DNA of 64,000 nt from Amyelois transitella (lineage: Eukaryota; Arthropoda; Insecta; Lepidoptera; Pyralidae), in assembly GCF_032362555.1 (NCBI RefSeq), contig NC_083506.1:2341501-2405500 (forward strand), in the 5' to 3' direction. Every line of letters begins with the position of its first letter. Positions within the stretch are counted from its first letter, which is position 1. This document shows positions 46,731 through 58,840 of this stretch, piece after piece. A program made the translations under genes and the position numbers. Under the pieces are notes generated by a model. It was not told where the DNA came from and did no database searches. It saw only the letters and a list, made by a program, of their open reading frames with translations.

Positions 46731-47703
46731 TATCCTAAACTAGAATAATATAGAGTTAAGACTCGCACTTCCATTTCTATTTTTATAGTTTTTCATTTAC
46801 AACAACGACACAATTCATCGCGCACGGAACAAAAATATGTTAAATTACATTCACAAACTATGATTATATCGCATGCGGCGCTGAAATATTGCGATGAAGT
46901 TTTGACTTGCGAGGACTATTTGTAATTGCGTTCCGGGGTTATTTCGTTTCGTTGAATTTAATATTTATTTATTTATTAAGGTAGGTACACATACAGAGAG
47001 TTTACAAAATTGCATTACTATCCTTAGGAAATGTATATACATATACTGAATAAGTAAAATTTCCAACTTTAGTGTACAAAGCATGATACTGTAAAATTAG
47101 TTATTAACAGAACAAAAACTCAAACAACAAGATATTAAAATTAAAAAGGAAACAATAAGTCTATCTCTTATTTATCTCAATTAAGTATTGAAAAATGGTC
47201 ATTATTCATTTGGCGATTAGTCCTGTTTCTGCATGGGGTCTGGTTTTATCCATAATCTGAATTTGGTTCATTGATGGACTAATACTACGCCCAGGAGTGG
47301 ATGACTAACTAACTAAGTAACTAACAAAGTAAGAGAATGAGAGACAACTTACATACAAAATGGCTGACAGTAATTAACTGAATTCGGCCTTTTTCTAATA
47401 TAGTATTTACCTTGTTAAAGCGTAGGTAAGAACACAAGAACGACATATAGGTAAAACTACTCGTATTTGTTTGTTTGTTTGTAATATCTTTATTGCATAG
47501 AAATTTACACAGTTACAAGAAAATAGTGTATATATTCGTACCCAAAAATTTTTCTTGGCTGATTCCATTCTTTTTTGGCTGAGGGATAGGCAAAGACTGT
47601 TTTGTACTTTCCACGATTCCATCATATTTCATTCATTTCATCCACATTATCAAACATGCTAGTTCATCAGTTTTATCAGAACGTCTCCCATTATATCAAG
47701 ATA

Positions 47704-48050
47704 TAAGATGGAGATGGAGTATGAATAAGGTGCCCGCTTAAAATGCATGATTCGCAGAAAGGCACACGTTCGATTCCCATCTCGGCCTTGTATTAGTTTG
47801 AATACTAACCGATACTCTTACGGTGAGGGAAAACATCGTGAGGAAACCTGCACATTCAGGCAACTGGATTCCAATACGGGTTAGGTGTACCTATCTGCAA
47901 AGGTTGCGGAGGTCAGATGGGAGTCGCTTCGTGTATAAACCTGACTCACTCAATCCAGAATCCATGGCCAAAGGTATGCTTTGAGTATGAGTATGCTCCT
48001 CTCCAGAGTGATTCCTCATCACTCTGCAACCGGGACTAAAGCCAGGAGGA
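47704..48050 (+). repeat. tRNA-derived SINE family 2, fullest copy
   Basis: Head TATGAATAAGGTGCCCGC and B box GTTCGATTCCC. Body TTACGGTGAGGGAAAACATC, GAGGAAACCTGCACATTCAG, AGATGGGAGTCGCTTCGTGT and CTGACTCACTCAATCC. End GCAACCGGGACTAAAGCCAG. Confidence 0.75.
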
Positions 48051-48099
48051 GAAAGAAGACCTTATATAAGATATTCATCTTAGAAAAAACATCCGTGTG

Positions 48100-48303
48100 C
48101 CGTGTGGTTCCCGTCACCAATAAAAAAAGAATATCACCACCCCATCTCGTTCCCATGTCGAAGTCGACCTGTCACTATTTGAATCTCAATTCCATCATAA
48201 AGCCAAACAGCTGAACGTGGCCTATCAGTCTTTTCAAGACTGTTGGCTCTGTCTACCCCGCAAGGGATATAGACGTGATTATATGTATGTATGTATGTGT
48301 ATG
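48100..48303 (+). repeat. Family A repeat with internal deletion
   Basis: The 5' end (CCGTCACCAATAAAAAAAGA) jumps to GACCTGTCACTATTTGAATC, losing about 90 bp. The 3' end is intact with (TATG)n. Confidence 0.8.
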
Positions 48304-48517
48304 TAAAAAATATCGCATATAAACGTTTTGCGAAATCAATTCGTCTCATATGGAGTTATTTCCTCTGTTTCAATAACACATCTTCTGACTCGCGAACTAC
48401 ATCAGCTGTCTCATACAAAACAACACTTATTTACGTGTCAACTTAAGGGAAGACGTCTGGAACAATAGCGACAGTGATTTGTCAAAGGAAATGTAATTAC
48501 ATTCACTTATTGTGAGT

Positions 48518-48774
48518 AGTTCCCGGCACCAATACAAAAAAGAATAGGGCCACTCCATCTCTTTCCGATGGATGTCGTAAAAGGTGACTAAGGGATAGGC
48601 TTACCACCTTGGGATTCTTTTTTTAGGTAATGGGCTAGCAACCTGTCACTATTTGAATCTCAATTCCATCTTAAAGCCAAACAGCTAAACGTGGCCTAAT
48701 AGTCTTTACAAGACTGTTGGCTCTGTCTACCCCGCAGTGGATATAGACGTGATTATATGTATGTATGTATGTAC
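48518..48774 (+). repeat. Family A repeat, full length
   Basis: AGTTCCCGGCACCAATACAA to GATATAGACGTGATTATATG and four TATG units. Confidence 0.88.
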
Positions 48775-49039
48775 AAAAATATCGGGCAATCATCAAATAA
48801 AATCAAATTTCTTTATTTTTCTCTACACAAACTTAAATCAAAATATTTACTTAACAACTTACAATCATAGTGATTGTAAACAAAATCATGATATTCTTAT
48901 TCAGGTATGATTATTGTCAATCACATTCATTGGAGCAAATGATCATACAATTGCTAGTTAACCTAGTACGTGCTATATACCTGTAATAAATAAGTCTATC
49001 TCGAACAATTGACCTTGAGATTTTATTGTATTCACTAGC

Positions 49040-49205
49040 CTATTTTCATATCACGACTATATCATTTGCGGGGTAGACAGAACCAGCAGTCTTGAAGAGA
49101 CCGCGTTCAGCTGTACGGCTATAAAATGGAAAGCCCATCGTTTATAAGAAGAATTCCAAGTATATTAGCTTATCCCTTAGTCGCCTTTTACGACTTCTTA
49201 TCATA
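49040..49205 (-). repeat. Family A repeat, partial
   Basis: ATATCATTTGCGGGGTAGAC through CCGCGTTCAGCTGTACGGCT to CCCTTAGTCGCCTTTTACGA. Confidence 0.7.
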
Positions 49206-49701
49206 TTATCGACCATAGAAATCTGATTATTATTCCTTTTTCCACGCAGAGACCGCATTTGTAAAGCTACTCGTATGTAGTTAAAATATGAAACGTAGAT
49301 TCATTTCGAAGTGCAGGGAAATAAAAAACGTTTTCTGATTAACAACGTTCTCGTATAAGCGGAAAGTTTCACGTAAATTCGCGGAAAAAAAATGTAAATA
49401 TAATACAATGTTTTAACTCATTTAATATGCTGTTTTATGAATGTAAAAGATCTGAAAATTGCTGTTTTCACGTTTTTTACGAGTTCAGGTTTTAACATTT
49501 AATTGTAAAATTCATAACGTCACTCAATATAATTCATGTAATTTTGGTTTCTGACTGATGAAATTAATGATGAATTCTCATTATTTTTTGTGCACATATA
49601 TATTTTTTGTTTATTTATTTATTCACAGACATATACAAATTGAAATTCAGAAAAATTGTCAAGAAATTTTATGTAAAAACAGTAATGTAGTTACTTGGCC
49701 G

Positions 49702-49716
49702 TCTACTAGATGGCGT
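49702..49716 (+). promoter_or_regulatory. CTCF-like site
   Basis: TCTACTAGATGGCGT: CTACTAGATGGCG fits the insect CTCF core at nearly all positions. Confidence 0.3.
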
Positions 49717-50709
49717 TGTATGCAGAATAGATCGCTAACCTGTAACTGGACTTAAAAAAAAACAATGCTGACTTAACCTAATTGTAATTTCTTCCAGTCA
49801 ACTAAATCTATTACCTATTCTTGTTTTTTAGCTTGTCGATGTTTTACCAACTACTTAAAAATTTAATTTTCGTACGAAATGATGGAAAAAAATAAATGAT
49901 CCACTCAAAACATTGCGACGACGGAAATTTAGGTTGAGTACCTGAAACAATTAAAAATTATTGTCAAATATAAAAAAAATATACATTATTTTGAAATAAC
50001 TTCACATCATACCAACAAGCAACTGTAATGGCATTATTATACTAATTAAGTACTATTGTAATAAGTATTTAGTGTTATTTTAAGTTAAGATTTACGACGC
50101 GTAACATTTAATTTTTAGTTAACAACTTTTTGGCCTGAACTAAATTGAATTTACTTATATTGTCATAATTCTGTGGAAAAATGTAGCCAAAAATCAAGAA
50201 TTATTAGATAAAGATAACCAACCATCAAGACCCAACCGAAAATCAAATCCGTGACTTCAGTTTTAAAGATCACATTTCTGCTAAGCCAAAATCTCTGTTA
50301 AACAAAAGACTATGTTTTTGAAATGAAAATTAAACGTGTTATCACGGAAAGGTCTGTTTGCAGAGCGGGGTCTCATAAAGTTACAGATAAGGGTAGTAAC
50401 AGATTATTTATGTTTCAATCATAATAGCCTAACGAGGCAGGCAGTGCTCGTGAATGTAAGGCTGAGGCTACATTAAACTTTGAGCATTACCTTGGCTTTA
50501 CAATACAAGACCAATTTAATATTATTAATGTGCGTCTGTTTTAGTTAAATTTATATCAATAATCCAATAAGAACAATATTTTTATATAAGTGATTATTAA
50601 AAGTTATTATTAAAATCTTGTGTGTGTTTTCTCCCAATCTGCCATTTTTTTTATAACAATTACACTTAAATATATATAAATACTAATAATCTGCGCACCT
50701 TCAAAATAC

Positions 50710-51235
50710 CTCTATGTAGGGAATAATGAAGGAGACAGGCGCTCCGCAGTTCAGCGCACACGCAATGCTACAAGTCGTAGGCGGATCGCAGCAAGACAAA
50801 TGTTCGTAGCACTACAAACTGTTAAGCGGTAAAACTCGTAGCAAACTAAATTATTCAACCTTTCACTTGTGTGTTCAGTCCCGTGAAGTCAACTGTAGAC
50901 ATCTAAATCCGCCACTAAAGCAAAAAAGTTAAATCGCGCAAGCAAAATTTCTACGGATTGGAGTGTATACAACCTCCGACTCGTCGGGAAAATATAGCTC
51001 TTCGTTAAACACTCACCCTAATAAGCAAATTTCTACCTTCAAAGCTAATTCACGATCAAGCTGCAGTTGCATATATCATCTGCTCGGTCTAAAACTTTCA
51101 TATTTCTTTAATCCCCGCTTAAGTGTATCCATTGTAACTGCAGCCTAATTAAAGTAAATGGGTATAATCCGTAAGGCATCCTTAGTACCCTGAGAGGGAG
51201 TGACAGGACGAGTAATGGACACGACAAGATGAATC
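50710..51235 (+). repeat. Probable solo LTR (Ty3/gypsy type), edges uncertain
   Basis: TGTAGGGAATAATGAAGG start, GCTCCGCAGTTCAGCGCACA, then CTACGGATTGGAGTGTATAC and AACCTCCGACTCGTCGGG. The last part parallels the TRIM LTR core promoter (CGGATTGGAGCTATATATAC, AACCTCCGAC). No internal region or primer site follows. Confidence 0.5.
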
Positions 51236-51327
51236 CTGTCATTTCCAGACGATTTTTATTAAGATAGCGTTAATTGAAGAGCCTAGTTCTTAGTATTTAT
51301 TATAGTTTTTTACCAAGTCATACATAC

Positions 51328-51436
51328 GTAGTGATAGGCTTTAAAACTACTTGAATCACAATTCTATCATCTATCTAGCTATAACTGAATCAGGCTCTGT
51401 CTACCTCATAAGGAAAGTAGATGTGATTATATGTAT
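51328..51436 (+). repeat. Family A 3' fragment, diverged
   Basis: GTGATAGGCTTTAAAACTAC, ATCACAATTCTATCAT, GGCTCTGTCTACCTCATAAG and TATATGTATG. Confidence 0.55.
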
Positions 51437-51685
51437 GACTTAGTAAAAAACTATAATAAATACTAAGATTGTTGATTGACTTTTACAATTTACACGGGAA
51501 GAGAAGCAGATGAGAGAAATTGTGTCTCTAAAAAAATGTATGGGTTCTTCCCCTTTAAGACATAAGACTAGAAGATTAGATGTAAGTAAAGGGTATAGAC
51601 ATGACCATTCCTGTATCATGGCAATAAAATAAGGCGGTAACTGTGAAATGTCAGCTGACTTTACATACATACGAGTATATTAAAA

Positions 51686-51755
51686 AAATCACGCCTTTTC
51701 CCGGAGGGGTAGGTAAGACTATATCTTTACACTTGCAACGATCTCTGCATCCTTT
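51686..51755 (-). repeat. Family B LINE 3' fragment
   Basis: AATCACGCCTTTTCCCGGAG, GGGTAGGTAAGAC and CAACGATCTCTGCATCC, inverted. Confidence 0.5.
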
Positions 51756-52329
51756 TTTAATAACTTAAATTCAAAATATAATACCTACAAAAAAAAAATA
51801 CCTACAAATCTTTTTGGCAGTCGTTAAAAAATAAGAATTAATTTTATATTTCTTTGAAGCCAAATGCAGTCAAATACTTAATCTGTCTTCACGGTTCTTT
51901 GAAATTTGTGACAAACTCCCAGTATAAAATGGCCAAAAACTTTGCTCAAAATCCGTAATTTTGCAACTTTTTAAAAGATTCTCTTCTTTAAGAGACGGGA
52001 AAATTTCAGGTGTTTTATGGTTACATAATATTTTTTGTTTAATTAAAGGTAAATGATGAAAACGAGAATTCGAAAAAATAAATAATAATCAACGATAGAA
52101 CGAAATTTAATCCATACATCTGATCAATCATGCCCTTTTCTTGCAGAGAGAGGCCAATCTTCTCACTTGCCATGATATCCTCATAATAAATGGTCCGATT
52201 ACTTTGGTAAGTTTTATTTTCTAAAACAATGATGAAATAATAAAATGATGACCACCAAGTTGCCTTCAGAATTTATATTCAAAACCAAAACCAATAAATT
52301 TCACTAACTTTTTAAACAAAATACTGATT

Positions 52330-52413
52330 TCGTATCAATTCTATCATAGTCATGCAGCTAAACGTGACTGTTACCTCTGTCTACCCCGTAAAGGATAAAG
52401 ACGTGATCATGTG
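52330..52413 (+). repeat. Family A 3' fragment
   Basis: GTATCAATTCTATCATAGTC, GCAGCTAAACGTGACTG and CTACCCCGTAAAGGATAAAG. Confidence 0.55.
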
Positions 52414-52866
52414 TTTATTCCTTTATACCAAAAAAACTAATTTTAAAACCAGTCTCGGAAAAACAACTGGTTCGAGAATCAAATTAAATCACCAGTATAA
52501 AGCGGGCCTTACATTTGTTTATATTGAACCTTTATAAATGTCGGGTAAAACTCCGAAATTAAATTTTAACTGGCGTCCTGTGCTTAATTAATACAATATC
52601 AAGCCAGTTAGGAACATACTATTAACACTTTTTATTGACCATTTCTAACACGCCGTTTCAAATGGTTTAATTTAGACGGAGTTTTTACATATTTGTATGT
52701 TTGATTGTATGAGTTAACTTTTTAATCTTTGTGTCTTGTTTATCTTAAAAAAAAACTCCTAAACAATGGTTTATTTTATACACATTCATTTTATTTTAGA
52801 ACCCTTTTTCATCACTCTATAGAAATTCTTATAATATCAGGTATTATTACATTGTGAAAACGATAC

Positions 52867-53040
52867 CGTGTGGTCCCAGGCACAACACAAAAAAGAATAG
52901 GACCACTCCATCTCTTTCCCATGGATGTCGTAAAAGGCGACTAAGGGATAGGCTTACAAACTCAGGATTCTCAAGGGCAGAAGAAGCGGTATCAAACTGC
53001 AATGCAGCATTGTTTTAATGACGGCAACTTTACAATTATC
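52867..53040 (+). repeat. Family A 5' half fused to 'CCGCTTC' family
   Basis: CCGTGTGGTCCCAGGCACAA to GGGATAGGCTTACAAACTC, then an abrupt change to GGGCAGAAGAAGCGGTATCA and CAATGCAGCATTG. Confidence 0.65.
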
Positions 53041-53288
53041 CAAACTTAAAATAAATATTAATATTTACGGGACAAATTACACTAATTGAGTTAGCCTCGA
53101 AGTAAGTTCGAGACTTGTGTTACGAGATACTAACACAACGATATTATATTTTATAATAAATACTTGTATAAATAAACATCCAAGACCCAGTCCAATCAGA
53201 AATAGTTCTATTCTCATCATGCCCTGGCCGGGATTCGAACCTCCGATGTCACAGACAAGCGTACTACCGCTGCGCCACAGAGGCCGTC
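53041..53288 (-). repeat. tRNA-derived SINE family 1, full copy
   Basis: Head on the - strand GACGGCCTCTGTGGCGCAGC with B box GGTTCGAATCC. The body runs through CTCGAACTTACTTCGAGG to TTTGTCCCGTAAATATTAAT. Confidence 0.78.
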
Positions 53289-54084
53289 AAAATAGAATAG
53301 AACATTATACGTAGTTATGCAACAATCATTAAAATCCCATGCAAGTCCCACACCATTCAGCTTACCTTTGAGATGTTTTGTTGACTGTCTTTTCCGTTAC
53401 ATTTCCGAATGTTATACCAATGATTTATCCTAATGTTATACCCAAAAACGTCTTAACTGACGACCATTAGCAAAAAATACTGTAATTTATCTGCAAAGGC
53501 AGCTCTTAATCCTCGTTCCATTATTCCTCTGCCCACCACGGGGGAAATTTGCGTAATCTCAAGTGATTTTTTTTTTGCTCGAAAGATGTCTATATGCTCG
53601 CCGACTAATGGAATCCGAGTGTAATCCGGTCTTAAAGGTTTAGTATACGTAGCCCCTGATAAATGAGTGTGAACACGTTTCAGTATAAATGTTTGTATTG
53701 CCTTAGACTTCGCTGTATTTTTTCTTTATATAATTTGATTTACTAGCGTACAAAACGCGACTCTGATAGTATACTTTGTCTTTTCCCATGAGAATATTAT
53801 TTTTTCCAGAATGATAGGTAACCTTTATCCCTCTTAGTACGTATGTGTGCCAAATTTCAAATAGGTACCTAATTGGTTCAGTAGAAAACGTTAAATGAAA
53901 ATAAAAATGAACATACATTTAATTTTATGTACCTACGGATACATTATAAAGTAATGAAATTTCATGAGAAAATTTTTCAATTTTGAAATGAACAAATTTC
54001 ATTTATTGCAGTAGCGTGTTTTTTTTTCGAACGTACGTAATGTTGAAAATTTTATTCAAATAGGGTGACCTATTTTTATTTCAA

Positions 54085-54227
54085 ACTGATAGGACAGGTT
54101 GCTTGCCAATCGCCTACAAGAAGTATCTCAAGTGTATTACCCTTTCCCTTAGTCATCTTTTACGACTTACTTGGGAATAATATATAGTGGTCTTATTCTC
54201 AAATGCCGGGGACCACACGGCATACAA
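54085..54227 (-). repeat. Family A 5' half
   Basis: AGGACAGGTTGCTTGCCAAT to TGCCGGGGACCACACGGCAT. It directly abuts a LINE fragment. Confidence 0.7.
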
Positions 54228-54231
54228 AATT

Positions 54232-54375
54232 CAAAGAACATATTATAATCTTATTTTCAGGTTGGCTGGAATAGATCCCACTTAGGGATAAGCCTGACTT
54301 TGTACTGTACTACTGTTTTATATTTGTCATGTACTCCTTTAGTGAACAATAAAGCATTAACTTACTTACTTAACA
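54232..54375 (+). mobile_element. 5'-truncated copy of the 36-42 kb LINE
   Basis: GGTTGGCTGGAATAGATCCC, ACTTAGGGATAAGCC, TGTACTCCTTTAGTGAACAA, TAAAGCATT and TTACTTACTTA. It is the 3' UTR of the big LINE with its tail. Confidence 0.8.
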
Positions 54376-54664
54376 TATTCCCTCAACCCACTTTCAAAGT
54401 CCCGCGCTATTCCGATACATGGTCACATGCAAAACAAACGAACGTTGACCTACTGACACATTTCGGAATTATCCCTGAATTTATTGCTATATGTATGTAG
54501 GTACGACCTTTCTGGATGTTATGACGTAGGTATGTAAACATTACCTGATGCGATTACTTCGCGTATGAATTTCGCGTTTTATTTCTTTTTTATTTGTTTT
54601 ATAATTTACACTGATCCACGGTTCACGGTTCATTTATATCATTTTCCGTGATTTATTTAAAGAA

Positions 54665-54923
54665 GTGCCGTGTGGTTCCCGGCACCATTACAAAAAAGAA
54701 AAGGACCACTCCATCTCTTTCCCACGGATGTCGTAAAAGGCGACTAAGGGAAAGGCTTATAAACTTGTGATTTCTCTTTTAGGCGATGGTCTAGCAACCT
54801 GTCACTATTTGAATCTCAATTTTATCACTAAGCCAAACAGCTGAGCGTGGCCTATCAGTCTTTTCAAGACTGGTGGCTCTGTCTAACCCGCTAGGGATAT
54901 AGACGTGATCATATGTGTGTAGA
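54665..54923 (+). repeat. Family A repeat, full length
   Basis: GCCGTGTGGTTCCCGGCACC to GGGATATAGACGTGATCATA and TGTG. The best-preserved 5' end in the window. Confidence 0.88.
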
Positions 54924-55619
54924 AACATATTTTTTTTAAGTAATTAAGGGAATTGTTGTTATTATTATTAGATTATTTTAAAATGAAAGTCAATTTGAAT
55001 GTCTTAAATATGTAGTTTATAACCAGTAAATTCAGTAATTAGTAGTAAGTTGCTTATATTGTGCTTACGGAATTTAATAAAGAGCCGCTATTTGTTGGAT
55101 TATTTTCAGTAAAACCCTCACTTATGTGACGGAAAGTGAATTACTAGGATGTCTTATAAAGGATGGCGCAAGTTATAGGCGTAAGATACATGCCATGGTG
55201 CAGCGACTCATGGTTTGAATTTGATGTGACGAGTTTGAAGAGTGTTATGTGTTACAACTTGATGCGGGCCCGCTTTTAACCCTGACCTGTTTTTGGTGTG
55301 CTCAGACCTTAAATCCGCATAAATAGAAAATCCCGCTCATTTTCTTACCATTGGAATTTTTTTGAAATCCTCTATTTTTGCACCCCTAAACCACATATAG
55401 GTTCCATACCAAATCTCTAAACTAGAACCGTTTGGGCTGTGATTTGTCAGAAAACAAATGATATATCAGATGATCACTCAGTCAGCGTTTTCTTTTGTTA
55501 GTTAGTTTGTTAATACTATATTGTAGAAAACAAATTTATAAAAGTACAAAGTATGACAAAAAACATTAATGCGCAACGATGGACTTCTCCCTAGGAGGGA
55601 TTTCTTTCAGTCAACGAGT

Positions 55620-55682
55620 TGAAAAGCATATCCCTTACTCGCCTTTTAGGACATCCATGGGAAAATGGAAGGATCATATTTA
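55620..55682 (-). repeat. Family A fragment
   Basis: GCATATCCCTTACTCGCCTT, TTAGGACATCCATGGGAAAA. Confidence 0.55.
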
Positions 55683-55977
55683 GGTAAGGGATAGTATAGC
55701 TACAGCTAGGTACAAATTTACAAACACTTTTTTTTCTAAAATAGAAAGTAAATATCAAATATACACACGTTCTAAAATAAAAAAAAACATTTTATTATAT
55801 GTACATTTACAAATGCTTTCAGCTTATAACTTCGACCAGAGCCGAAGCCAACGTCGTAATTACGGGAACAAATGATACACACCTGTGTGCCTACGAAACG
55901 CTTGGCACTCGTTAATTAATTTGGACTGTTAATTGTTTACGCCCACTCGCCGGGTTAACTCGTAAGTTACATGTACC

Positions 55978-58123
55978 TAAGGTAAAAGCACCTATTACGG
56001 AGGTATTTCGCAACATTTGAAAGTAAGAAGCAAAAATAAGCATAAGTAAGTATTTTTAAAGGTTCCAAACAAAATTATTATCTAAAATGGAATTTAAATT
56101 TTGTATTGCTGTTGAGTCTAAGTATCCTTTCATGCGATTTCTTATTTAAAAAAAATATTTAAAAAGGCAGGTCGATTTTCCCTAATACGGAGGTATGATT
56201 TTGGTCAGAGCCTATTACTGCGGTAGACGGCTCCTAATACGGAGGGTCAGAAAGTACATTAATTTAGGTTCCGTACAAATAATATGTATAACAATAATAG
56301 AAATGTGTAAGTACCTTTATTGTAAGTTTTTCGTTCATTGACTATTTAATTACAATTTTTCACTTTAATGAAATTAAAGACGACTTTGAATTTGAAGTAT
56401 ATTATTTATTTAAAGTATATATATGTATATATTATTATTTAGTGTTTTCTACACGCGTGTGTACAGCTTTCACGGATTTAACAATATTAAAAATGCAGGT
56501 TCATTTAGGAATTAAGTTTTATTTTTTATTACAATTAGTTACTTTGGCTAAGAAATAATGACGAACAATAACAATCATCTAAAATCTTTCAAAAATCAAC
56601 ACTTCGTAAAGGAACAAAAAGTAACAATAATGAAATATTTATAACATCAGTCTTTCAAAAACTAACACTCCGCAGAGGATAGTAAACTGTAACTAAAAGT
56701 TTTACATATTAAAAAATAATCACTTTAGTAATGGTAAGTGAACTTAATATAAGATACCTAAGTAAAGTTTAGGGTCAATTCAGGCTGCAGTTACAGTGGT
56801 CGACAGCAGCCCGAAGAGCATTTACAGCTGCGGAAGAATTTTAAACGTTCGCTACTAGACTAGCTTCGCTTCAAAACTGCTGGCTGTCGTCAGCAACCGA
56901 CGCCGCATCAGTCACCAACAGTTTTATTTTTTCGAGCGATTACTGGTCTATAAAATACCTAATGAAAATAAAGTTTAAAACTCTTTTAAAACTTGCGTCA
57001 ATGCTGCCCGCTGCCACTGCTGCCTGAATTGAGCTATGAAAAAATGAAAAGAACAATTACGTAGATTGCATTAATTGATATTAAAATATTTTATTTTTTC
57101 AATGTTTTTGATTTTACAAAAAAAAACATTTATAAAAAATAAGAATCAGAAAAAAGACGATTTTTTTATTTATTTACGAAACCCTAAAATCTTGTGATTT
57201 TCTGTTTAATTAATAAAGCCATAATAGGAAACCATATTACCTAATACAGAGTTACCTGGAAATAACTACCACCGTATTAGGAAAACTACTCGTGTTTTTA
57301 ATAATCCTAATTCTGACCCATCAAAATTCCGATTAACAAAAGAGTGTAAATTTTTAATCAAACGACAACTATTTTGTGGCTAAGATGTGTAAAACTGAAG
57401 TAACAGTTATACACAGGATATTATTTGTGATAAATTAAAACACACCTCTCAATTTTTACCCCTCCTAAGAAACTAACATTTTGTACTCAACAGTTTTATT
57501 ATTTAACTAGATTTCTAATTGAGAACACATACCTCAGAATATGGTTATTAATTTATGAGATTAATAATTATTTCAATTGAACTTGTAACTGATTCAAAAA
57601 CTTAATAATTTGAAAGTTATAAACAATTAAATTTTATCAGTATTTTTCCTATTACGGAGTTATACCACCGAGTTAGGATTACTCTATAAAATTCGTATCC
57701 TATTACGGCGGTATTTTATTTCTTATTTTTGGGTAAAAACTGAGTTACAAACGTGAAACAAGCTATTTAATTTAAAAATTTAAAAGTAGGGAAATGCTAT
57801 AAGTTATTCATAAACAAACTTGAACGGCTTATTAATACGAAAAATTGCCTTTGTAAATATTAGTGTACTTAATTTTGTTGTTCCGCGTTTGTATGAAAAC
57901 ACCTGTCCCGTCGATGCCGTGACACAGACTGATTGATTTTGTTGTGTTGCCAATGTGTTGTAGTTGCAAATGTCAGTTAAGTCGTGACGAAATAAATTTA
58001 GAATAACACATTTGCGTTATGATGTACTTACACTGAATAGAACAGGAATAAAACTAAGAAATATAAATACCACCGTAATTGGAAGCGATTTTGACTACCG
58101 CCGTATTAGGAGCTTTTACCTTA
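55978..58123. mobile_element. Unfamiliar 2.1-kb non-autonomous element with 15-bp motif array
   Basis: The ends are inverted: TAAGGTAAAAGCACCTATTA at the left, and the inverse of TAAGGTAAAAGCTCCTAATA at the right. Eleven copies of CCTAWTACGGnGGTA lie inside, in both orientations: 55991, 56181, 56211, 56233, 57240, 57267, 57648, 57663, 57699, 58068, 58096. They cluster in the outer thirds and around 57.25 and 57.65 kb. No frame above 60 codons. Flanks share only CATG, so a target duplication is not proven. I know no named family with these ends. Confidence 0.7.
56772..57034. mobile_element. 263-bp MITE nested in the 15-bp-motif element
   Basis: TA lies on each side. The left end GGGTCAATTCAGGCTGCAGT faces a right end that is the inverse of GCTCAATTCAGGCAGCAGTG. 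GC-rich inside, no coding frame. Confidence 0.65.
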
Positions 58124-58284
58124 CATGATCTGTACGAATTAAACATTCCCAGGGAAAGAGCTAAGTAATATAATATATGTATATATATTTTATGCAGGCA
58201 ATTGTAACATTATATATGAAGCATACACATATCATATGGAAAAAACATTTGTAAATGTATTTTGTGTGGATTTTGTGTGGTGAA

Positions 58285-58485
58285 AAATCTACTCCACCAC
58301 TTTCTCATGGATGTCGTAAAGGCTTTTTTTGGTATTCTTCTTTTAGGCGATAGGGAAGCAACCTGTCACTGTTTGAATCTCAATTCTATCTGAGCCAAAT
58401 AGTCGAACGTGGCCTATCAGTCTTTCTAAGATTGTTGGCTCTGCCTACCCCGCGAGGGATATAGATGGACTGTAGGTATGTATGA
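58285..58485 (+). repeat. Family A repeat
   Basis: TTTCTCATGGATGTCGTAAA, AGGCGATAGGGAAGCAACCT, GTGGCCTATCAGTCTTTCTA and CCCGCGAGGGATATAGATGG. Confidence 0.75.
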
Positions 58486-58769
58486 AAAAGGCATTATAAT
58501 AGATAAAACTATGCGTTATGTTGTATATTAGTATATATATTGGAAAAAAAAAATATTTATGATGAAAACTTTATGATGAGAGAGACTTTAAATTAAATAA
58601 ACCTTCATAGAATTGAAAATGCCAACTAGACGTAACCTAATTCAATAATAACTTCAGTCGGATGTGGAACACTCGTGTGCTGGGAAAAACTTTTTAATTT
58701 ATACTTGGGAACTCGAGAGCTTACAAAATTAAATTGCTTCGTTTCTATATCTATCTATTTACTACTAGG

Positions 58770-58840
58770 TCCTGTCGTTCAGTGATAAGTTTCCTTTAAG
58801 ACACAAGATGCTTGATTCGATCCTCGGTTAAGTCATCTTC
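58770..58840 (+). repeat. tRNA-like SINE head
   Basis: GGTCCTGTCGTTCAGTGATA and TGATTCGATCCTCGG resemble degenerate A and B boxes. Confidence 0.35.
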
